Shown here in pieces: positions 59,366-64,000 of a DNA stretch of 64,000 nt. The stretch spans positions 1 through 64,000 of the forward strand of contig PHCH01000005.1 of assembly GCA_002840785.1 (NCBI GenBank), read 5' to 3'. Within the stretch, counting starts at the first letter, position 1. The number at the start of each line of letters is the position of its first letter. The notes beneath the pieces were generated by a model, which had not been told where the DNA came from, made no database searches, and worked only from the letters and a program-made list of their open reading frames with translations. Source of the DNA: Betaproteobacteria bacterium HGW-Betaproteobacteria-4. GTDB taxonomy: Bacteria > Pseudomonadota > Gammaproteobacteria > Burkholderiales > Rhodocyclaceae. The position numbers and the translations under genes are program-made.

Positions 59366-59435
59366 GTGATGGGCCGAGGCAACGCCAGTTGCCGAAGGTC
59401 CAGCGCGAAGCGCGACATCGACCGGAGTGTTAGAA
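59353..59435 (-). repeat. attC site C
   Basis: Minus: TTCTAACACTCCGGTCGATGTCGCGC...CATCACCTAAGCGTTGGGC; arms GGTCGATG/CATCACC with extra C. Confidence 0.8.
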
Positions 59436-59467
59436 GGCTGCGGTCAACAAGGAAAAGAGGTGAAAAA

Positions 59468-59698
59468 ATGGGGCAAGCAAAACAACGAGGAACGTTCTTG
59501 CAGCGCAAGGTCGAAGGTGAGGCAAGACGTATTGCCGAAGAACTGCGCCGCCGGGAAGAGGAAGCGGCGCGCGAGGCGGCATTGACGCCAGCACAAAAAG
59601 AAGCGCGCCGAAAACTGCAAATGGCGATTGGGTTTGTGACGGCCATTACACCGCCAGAAGTGCTGGCGGCTGCGAAATTCGGAAGGGCATTGTTTTGA
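59468..59698 (+). CDS. Cassette-borne small charged helical protein
   Basis: MGQAKQRGTFLQRKVEGEARRIAEELRRREEEAARE with AAGAGG ribosome-binding site. Confidence 0.65.
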   Translation: MGQAKQRGTFLQRKVEGEARRIAEELRRREEEAAREAALTPAQKEARRKLQMAIGFVTAITPPEVLAAAKFGRALF

Positions 59699-59699
59699 C

Positions 59700-59786
59700 T
59701 TCTAACTTGAATTCAACGACACCCGATGTCGCGCCACCCGGCCGCGATGTCGCTTAAGACAAACCGAATCTCCGGAGGACAGCACC
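59700..59786 (-). other. attI candidate
   Basis: Between intI start and first cassette; minus end TTGAATTCAAGTTAGAA; direct repeats GATGTCGC at 59725 and 59746. Confidence 0.55.
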
Positions 59787-60812
59787 ATGCCTGCCGTTAT
59801 TGAAAAAAACGCGACACACGAAACCGCCAAACGCGACATCGTTCCGGTGGCTCAACAGCCCCGCCTGCTCGACCAGGTTCGGGCCCGCATCTGCGTCCTG
59901 CACTACAGCCGGTCGACCGAGAAAACCTACATCCACTGGATTCTCGACTTCATCCGCTTTAGTGACCGGCGCCACCCGAAAGATATGGGCGCGCAGGAAG
60001 TTGAAGCCTACCTGTCGCACCTGGCTACCGACCGCGATGTCGCTGGCGGAACGCAGAACCAGGCCATGCATGCCATCCTGTTTCTCTACAAGCAGGTGCT
60101 CGGCATTGACCTACCCTGGCTGGACGGCGTCACACGAGCCAAGGAAAGCAAGCGCATTCCGACCGTCCTGACGCAGTCTGAGACACGGGCGCTACTCGAT
60201 CAGACCAGCGGACTGCCCGGACTAGTCATCCGCCTACTCTACGGTACCGGCATGCGCCTGATGGAAGGCCTGCGCCTGCGAGTCAAGGACATCGATTTTC
60301 ACGGCCGTGCTATCACCGTCCGTGCGGGCAAAGGAGACAAGGATCGCATCGTCCCGCTGCCGGAATGCCTGATCGAACCGCTTAAGGCCAGGCTCGACGA
60401 GCGGCGAAAGATGCATGACGTCGATCTCGCCAAAGGCATGGCCGACGTCGAACTGCCGCACGCTCTTGAACGGAAATACCGCAACGCCGGCAAGGAGTTC
60501 GGCTGGCAATACATCTTCGCCGCTGCCGACTACTCGACCGACCCGCGCACCGGCGTCATCCGCCGCCACCACCTGCACGAAAAGACTATCCAGCGCCACG
60601 TCAAGGAAGCCGCCCGGCGCGCCGGCATCCTGAAACCGACACACCCGCACACCCTACGCCACAGCTTCGCCACCCACCTGCTCGAATCCGGTGCCGACAT
60701 CCGCACCGTGCAGGAACTGCTGGGCCACGCCGACGTCTCGACAACGATGATCTACACCCATGTTCTCAACCGCGGCGGCCGCGGCGTCATCAGCCCGCTG
60801 GATAGGATCTGA
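59787..60812 (+). CDS. intI: Integron integrase (IntI-family tyrosine recombinase)
   Basis: [13 protein letters not shown]-like N-terminus; IntI-specific insert [63 protein letters not shown] catalytic region [39 protein letters not shown]. Confidence 0.95.
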   Translation: MPAVIEKNATHETAKRDIVPVAQQPRLLDQVRARICVLHYSRSTEKTYIHWILDFIRFSDRRHPKDMGAQEVEAYLSHLATDRDVAGGTQNQAMHAILFLYKQVLGIDLPWLDGVTRAKESKRIPTVLTQSETRALLDQTSGLPGLVIRLLYGTGMRLMEGLRLRVKDIDFHGRAITVRAGKGDKDRIVPLPECLIEPLKARLDERRKMHDVDLAKGMADVELPHALERKYRNAGKEFGWQYIFAAADYSTDPRTGVIRRHHLHEKTIQRHVKEAARRAGILKPTHPHTLRHSFATHLLESGADIRTVQELLGHADVSTTMIYTHVLNRGGRGVISPLDRI

Positions 60813-60814
60813 TC

Positions 60815-60889
60815 ATGCCCGCCATCGACAACGATTCCCTGCTGGCCATCACCTCCGGCCTGCTCTACCTGGCCATCGTCTGGCAATGA
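60815..60889 (+). CDS. Putative micro-ORF after intI (24 aa, hydrophobic)
   Basis: MPAIDNDSLLAITSGLLYLAIVWQ; TGA overlaps next ATG. Confidence 0.3.
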   Translation: MPAIDNDSLLAITSGLLYLAIVWQ

Positions 60890-61125
60890 CCTCCTACGCC
60901 GCCCAGAAAGGCCGCGCCGCGCCAGTAGCAAAATCCGCGACGGATACTTTGCCACCACCCCTTACCGAGGTAGCTGAAGCCAGAATAGAGGCCAATAAGG
61001 GGTTCGTGCTCAATCACATGCCCGAGCTACTGCAGACCATCCGAGCATTGCACGCGGATGGAATGATCGACGGATGGCGTTCGGTGTTGCTGTGCACGCT
61101 GCTTGACGAATCGGGTAATGAGTAG
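60886..61125 (+). CDS. Small hypothetical phage protein
   Basis: 79-aa ORF upstream of the integrase module. Confidence 0.5.
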   Translation: MTSYAAQKGRAAPVAKSATDTLPPPLTEVAEARIEANKGFVLNHMPELLQTIRALHADGMIDGWRSVLLCTLLDESGNE

Positions 61126-61504
61126 TTTCCTGACAACCGCCGAGATTGCGGACCTGACGGATCGCCAGTTGCCGAGCAAGCAGATTGCCTGGCTGGCCGA
61201 AAACCGCTGGAAGTTCGCCGTCTCGGCCGCCGGCAGACCGAAGGTGGCGCGGTCATTCTATGATTTCATGCTCGGGACAGCGACGAAAGAACCCGACGAA
61301 CAACAAGAACCTGATTTCTCTGGCTGGGTGAACAAGCATGGTGGGGCGACGGAAAAGCAATCTGGAACTCGGCATGAGCCGGCTCTACGTCTACGAGGGA
61401 AAACGGACGACGACCTATTACACAATCGACCGCCACAACAAATACATCAACCTCGGCAAGGACCTTCGCTCAGCCAAAAAACAGCTGCTCGAGCTGGAAG
61501 GTGA
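61118..61504 (+). CDS. DUF4224-type protein, overlaps integrase
   Basis: SSFLTTAEIADLTDRQLPSKQIAWLAENRWKFAVSAAGRPKVARSFYDFMLG. Confidence 0.7.
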   Translation: MSSFLTTAEIADLTDRQLPSKQIAWLAENRWKFAVSAAGRPKVARSFYDFMLGTATKEPDEQQEPDFSGWVNKHGGATEKQSGTRHEPALRLRGKTDDDLLHNRPPQQIHQPRQGPSLSQKTAARAGR

Positions 61505-62366
61505 AGCGCCAGAACCCGGTACCATCGCCGACTACCTGGACGACCTGATCAAGGCGCGCTGGAAGCTGGTCGCGAAAAAGAAACTGGCCACTCGCACCGT
61601 CGAAACGAACGAATCGGAGGCAGAGAAGCTAAAAGACTTCTTCGGCAATATGAAGCCGGAGGCCGTCAAGCCATCCCACGTCTGGCTCTACCTGCACAAA
61701 TACCGCGGAGCCGAAAGCCCTGTCCGCGCCAACCGCGAAATTGCCCTTTTATCGACCCTGTTCAACGGCCTGCTCGGCGCCGGTATCGTCGACAGAAACC
61801 CGTGCGTCGGCGTCGAGCGAAACACCGAGACCCCGCGCGACAGACTGGTCAGCGATATAGAGTTCAAATCATTCCTGAAATACTGCTGGCGCCACGGCGA
61901 CGCCGGCCGCCGCATCGCCCTGGCCGGCTACATCGCCTACATCACCGGCAAGGCCCAGGGCCAAATCCTGAGACTCAACCGGGGCCAGCTAACCAAGGAC
62001 GGAATCGCGTTCGCCAAACGCAAGCGCGGCGCCGAAACGCTAGTCCTCTGGACCCCGCTACTGCGCAAGCTGATCAAGGCCTCGATAGACATGCCATGCA
62101 CCATCGATCCGCTCTACGTCATTCACAGCCAGGCCGGCACACCCTACACGACATCGGGATTCAAGGCCCTGTGGCATCGCCGCATGGGCGAATGGTGCGC
62201 CCTCGGCCACGAACGCTTCACCTTCCACGACCTTCGCGCCAAAGCCGTCACCGACATGACCGAGCAGGGCCGAAAAGCCAGCGACCTAACCGGCCACCGC
62301 CAGGAATCAACCATCGCCAGCGTCTACGACCGCCGCCGAGTCCGAAAATCCCACGCCGTGAAGTAA
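61338..62366 (+). CDS. int: Phage integrase (tyrosine recombinase)
   Basis: FTFHDLRAKAVTDMTEQGRKASDLTGHRQESTIASVYDRRRV; adjacent to attR/tRNA-His. Confidence 0.93.
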   Translation: MVGRRKSNLELGMSRLYVYEGKRTTTYYTIDRHNKYINLGKDLRSAKKQLLELEGEAPEPGTIADYLDDLIKARWKLVAKKKLATRTVETNESEAEKLKDFFGNMKPEAVKPSHVWLYLHKYRGAESPVRANREIALLSTLFNGLLGAGIVDRNPCVGVERNTETPRDRLVSDIEFKSFLKYCWRHGDAGRRIALAGYIAYITGKAQGQILRLNRGQLTKDGIAFAKRKRGAETLVLWTPLLRKLIKASIDMPCTIDPLYVIHSQAGTPYTTSGFKALWHRRMGEWCALGHERFTFHDLRAKAVTDMTEQGRKASDLTGHRQESTIASVYDRRRVRKSHAVK

Positions 62367-62442
62367 CCATCTTAGGAAAACCGGCCATTCATCTTTAGAA
62401 GTTTCCCAACGCCGGTCACTCTGCATAACAGCCAAAAAGCGA

Positions 62443-62474
62443 AAAGCCCCGCCAGTCATAGACCGCGGGGCTTT
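62443..62474 (-). terminator. Phage-borne terminator for reconstituted tRNA-His
   Basis: AAAGCCCCGC/GCGGGGCTTT stem just inside attR. Confidence 0.7.
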
Positions 62475-62479
62475 GAATA

Positions 62480-62524
62480 CTGGGGCGACTGATGGGGCTC
62501 GAACCCACGACAACCGGAATCACA
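62480..62524. repeat. attR
   Basis: 45 bp identical to attL 20933..20977. Confidence 0.95.
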
Positions 62525-62557
62525 ATCCGGGACTCTACCAACTGAGCTACAGCCGCC
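62481..62557 (-). tRNA. tRNA-His (GTG)
   Basis: GGCGGCTGTAGCTCAGTTGGTAGAGTCCCGGATTGTGATTCCGGTTGTCGTGGGTTCGAGCCCCATCAGTCGCCCCA; G-1:C73 pair; encoded CCA. Confidence 0.97.
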
Positions 62558-62699
62558 GCTGAAGAAGGCGCGCATTGTAAGCGTCTGTCTACAGCCAATC
62601 GGGCCTATTCTCGCTGTTCGGCAGAAGCCTCCGGCATTCGACCTGCCGTGATATTATTGTCTGCTTTATTTTTCGGCTCCGAAGTCACAAGGAACTCTC

Positions 62700-64000
62700 A
62701 TGGAAGCAACTACTGCACAAGCTAACGAACTTGAACGCCGCATCGACCTCTCCATCGCCATTGCCGATGTTGAAAAGGTCATGGAACAGCGCCTGAAGCG
62801 CATGGGCAAGAACATGAAGGTACCGGGTTTCCGTCCGGGCAAGGTACCGTTCAACATCGTCAAGCAGCAGTACGGCGACCAGGCGCGCCACGAAGTGCTG
62901 TCCGAGGAACTCGACCGTGTTTTCGGCGAAACCGTCACCGAAAAGAAGCTGCGCGTTGCCGGTTACCCGCGCATCGAGCCGAAGACGACCGAAAGCACCA
63001 CGCACATCGAGTTCTCTGCCATTTTCGAGATCTACCCGGAATTCACCCCGGGCGAGCTGTCGACCGCAGAAATCGAACGCCCGATTCTCGAAGTCAGCGC
63101 CGCCGAAGTCGACAAGACCTTGGACATCCTGCGCAAGCAACGCGTGTCCTATGAAGATGCCGACCGCGCCGCCGCCAAGGAAGACCGTGTTGTCATCGAC
63201 TTTCTCGGCAAGAAGGATGGCGTACCATTCCAGGGCGGAGAAGCCAAGGATTACCCGTTCGTGCTCGGCCAGGGCCAGATGCTGCCTGACTTCGAAACCG
63301 CTGTTGAAGGTACCAAGGCCGGCGAAACCAAGACTTTCGACCTGACCTTCCCGGCCGATTACCACGCCAAGGATCTGGCTGGCCAGACAGTCCAGTTCGA
63401 CATCACCGTCAAGCAGGTTCAGGCGCCGGTACTACCCGAACTCAACGCCGAATTTGCCTCCAGCATGGGCATTGCCGATGGCGACGTGACCAAGATGCGC
63501 GCCGAAATCGAAGCCAACTTGAAGCGTGAAGTGAAACGCCGCATCGAAGGCAAGCTCAAGGATCAGGTCATGGAAGCCCTGATCAAGGCCAACCCGATCT
63601 CCATTCCGACCTCACTGATCGACATGGAAATCCAGCGCCTCATGCAGGCCGCCCGCCAGGACATGGAACAGCGCGGCATGAAGATCAAGGACATGCCGAT
63701 TCAACCCGAGTGGTTTGCCGACCAGGCAAAACGCCGCGTCACGCTTGGCCTGATCCTTGCTGAGGTAGTGAAAACGGAGAAGCTTCAGGCAAGCCCCGAA
63801 CAGGTTCGTGCGATGGTTGAAGAAAACGCCCAGAGCTACGAGCACCCGGAAGAAGTCATCCGCTGGTATTACGCTCAACCGCAGCGCCTGCAGGAAGTTG
63901 AAGGCGTCGCCATTGAAAACAACGTGGTTGCGTGGGTCCTGGGCAAAGCCAAGGTCACCGACAAGGCCGCAGTTTTTGATGAACTGATGGGTCAGAAGCA
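62700..64000 (+). CDS. tig: Trigger factor, 3' end beyond window
   Basis: MEATTAQANELERRIDLSIAIADVEKVMEQRLKRMGKNMKVPGFRPGKVPFNIVKQQYG; FKBP domain VIDFLGKKDGVPFQGGEAKDYPFVLGQGQMLPDFE. Confidence 0.97.
   Translation, partial: MEATTAQANELERRIDLSIAIADVEKVMEQRLKRMGKNMKVPGFRPGKVPFNIVKQQYGDQARHEVLSEELDRVFGETVTEKKLRVAGYPRIEPKTTESTTHIEFSAIFEIYPEFTPGELSTAEIERPILEVSAAEVDKTLDILRKQRVSYEDADRAAAKEDRVVIDFLGKKDGVPFQGGEAKDYPFVLGQGQMLPDFETAVEGTKAGETKTFDLTFPADYHAKDLAGQTVQFDITVKQVQAPVLPELNAEFASSMGIADGDVTKMRAEIEANLKREVKRRIEGKLKDQVMEALIKANPISIPTSLIDMEIQRLMQAARQDMEQRGMKIKDMPIQPEWFADQAKRRVTLGLILAEVVKTEKLQASPEQVRAMVEENAQSYEHPEEVIRWYYAQPQRLQEVEGVAIENNVVAWVLGKAKVTDKAAVFDELMGQK

Larger units (their letters stand above)
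58396..60812. mobile_element. Integron: three attC-like sites, attI candidate and intI
   Basis: attC-like sites with conserved extra-helical C and HS286/HS287-like arms; IntI-type integrase. Confidence 0.82.
20933..62524. mobile_element. P2-like prophage integrated at the 3' end of tRNA-His
   Basis: 45-bp direct repeats at both ends, integrase beside attR, P2 late gene order between them. Confidence 0.95.

Noticed and set aside
59438-59470. CTGCGGTCAACAAGGAAAAGAGGTGAAAAAATGG as an eighth interspersed repeat copy
   Set aside because: Only the GCGGTCAAC portion matches; the remainder fits a ribosome-binding site and start codon.
59362-59646. Minus-strand ORF that would make cassette gene orientation canonical
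   Set aside because: Ser/Arg-rich shadow translation without a plausible ribosome-binding site; the plus-strand MGQAKQRGTF... ORF has better coding character. Not fully excluded, so the orientation conflict is reported.

Overview
This is a 64 kb betaproteobacterial window. It looks Rhodocyclales-like (Dechloromonas/Azonexus type) from gene content, which is an inference. Host DNA flanks an integrated P2-like prophage.

Left flank (1-20.9 kb): smc (minus, runs off the window, with an internal frameshifting gap), a nucleoside deaminase, a PEP-CTERM protein, PNPOx/GAF proteins, TPP-dependent E1 alpha and a disrupted E1 beta, cytochrome c, a Sel1 protein, a DAACS symporter, the dapC-dapD-pilU-dapE-prmB cluster, a spermidine-synthase-like gene and pepD.

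Prophage (20,933-62,524, about 41.6 kb): it sits in tRNA-His(GTG) between a 45-bp direct repeat. It has canonical P2 late-gene order (Q P / O N M L X, lysis, R S / V W J I H G / FI FII E T U D). Replication is by a primase/helicase, and there are three predicted DNA-modification genes.

Right flank: tRNA-His and tig.

Main discoveries:
(1) an integron inside the prophage: an IntI-type integrase, three attC-like sites and an attI candidate. The cassette ORFs appear antisense to the attC polarity, and one encodes a Mom-like protein.
(2) A CCCGCGCGCG motif found only (in my reading) in the leaders of the phage late operons.
(3) A textbook -1 frameshift site for gpE/E'.
(4) A roughly 36-bp interspersed repeat family with seven copies, including in-frame copies inside smc and a phage gene.
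(5) A phage TM/WYL-like/BRCT protein with a palindrome shared with the repressor promoter.
(6) A repeat-bearing C5 methyltransferase.
(7) Suspicious internal deletions in smc and E1 beta.

All homology calls are from recognising motifs by eye; no database search was run.
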